Assembly: GCA_030706285.1 (NCBI GenBank)
Contig: JAUZOU010000172.1
Span: forward strand, 1 to 6,553
DNA length: 6,553 nucleotides
Direction of reading: 5' to 3'
Source: Bacteroidota bacterium
GTDB taxonomy: Bacteria; Bacteroidota; Bacteroidia; Bacteroidales; UBA1402
The notes under the pieces were generated by a model. It was not told the origin of the DNA, did no database searches, and worked only from the letters and a program-made list of their open reading frames with translations. Positions 6,531 through 6,553 of this stretch are shown here, piece by piece. Positions within the stretch are counted from its first letter, which is position 1; every line of letters begins with the position of its first letter. Made by a program: the position numbers and the translations under genes.

Positions 6531-6553
6531 ACTATCAACTAGGGGAAAGGTGT
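6531..6553 (+). promoter_or_regulatory. Possible 5' edge of a riboswitch core (cobalamin- or FMN-like), cut by the window end
   Basis: The last bases read CAACTAGGGGAAAGGTGT. A GGGAA followed closely by GGTG recalls the conserved core of cobalamin riboswitches. GGGGAAAGGTG also differs by only two bases from the GGGGCAGGGTG start of FMN riboswitches. Neither match is complete and the diagnostic remainder lies outside the window. The neighbouring B12-related meaB gene makes a cobalamin element reasonable but proves nothing. Confidence 0.18.

Larger units (their letters stand above)
6335..6553. other. Non-coding tail after meaB with potential RNA structure
   Basis: No open frame of gene-like character and no homology that I recognise is present on either strand in these 219 bases. 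There is no hairpin followed by a T-run after meaB, so its terminator is not visible. The stretch is not featureless: it holds a 13-base inverted repeat, a compact foldable region, a perfect 12-base palindrome (6439-6450) and six CCGG tetranucleotides between 6339 and 6446. Each is described separately. It may be the leader of a gene beyond the window or contain a small RNA gene. Confidence 0.6.

Noticed and set aside
1..6553. Search for CRISPR arrays, transposases, phage or toxin-antitoxin genes, tRNAs and rRNAs
   Set aside because: No direct repeats with regular spacing, no mobile-element proteins and no RNA gene signatures were seen. The gene content is housekeeping and envelope genes.

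Overview
The window reads as ordinary chromosomal sequence from a member of the Bacteroidota, most likely the order Bacteroidales. The reasons are a PorE-like lipoprotein of the type IX secretion system (T9SS), a Bacteroidota-style N-terminal extension on MeaB, start codons with no Shine-Dalgarno sequence, and a TAnnTTTG promoter element ahead of thyA. All six genes lie on the + strand and together fill about 93% of the window. The species cannot be fixed from the sequence alone.

Layout. Positions 1-662 hold the C-terminal part of a QueA-family enzyme (tRNA queuosine modification) whose start lies outside the window. Positions 697-2682 encode a multidomain outer-membrane lipoprotein (TPR, PD40 propeller, carboxypeptidase-regulatory-like fold, OmpA peptidoglycan-binding domain), the architecture of PorE. 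After a 112-base gap with a candidate promoter come thyA (2795-3589), folA (3598-4086) and a secreted DUF1573 protein (4091-5173). They are separated by only 8 and 4 bases, so they are probably co-transcribed. meaB follows after 60 bases (5234-6334). The last 219 bases contain no gene that I can see. They do contain a long inverted repeat, a compact region that folds on paper into a three-way junction, and at the very edge a G-rich string that could open a riboswitch.

How the genes work together. ThyA makes dTMP and turns methylene-tetrahydrofolate into dihydrofolate, and FolA reduces it back, so the pair forms the thymidylate cycle. The DUF1573 protein is exported and has no evident folate role. 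MeaB is the GTPase chaperone of the B12-dependent methylmalonyl-CoA mutase, whose subunits are not in the window. PorE anchors the T9SS to peptidoglycan, which implies that T9SS genes lie elsewhere in the genome.

I found no CRISPR array, transposase, phage gene, tRNA or rRNA, and no clear new multi-gene system. The least explained sequence is the structured non-coding tail at 6335-6553.
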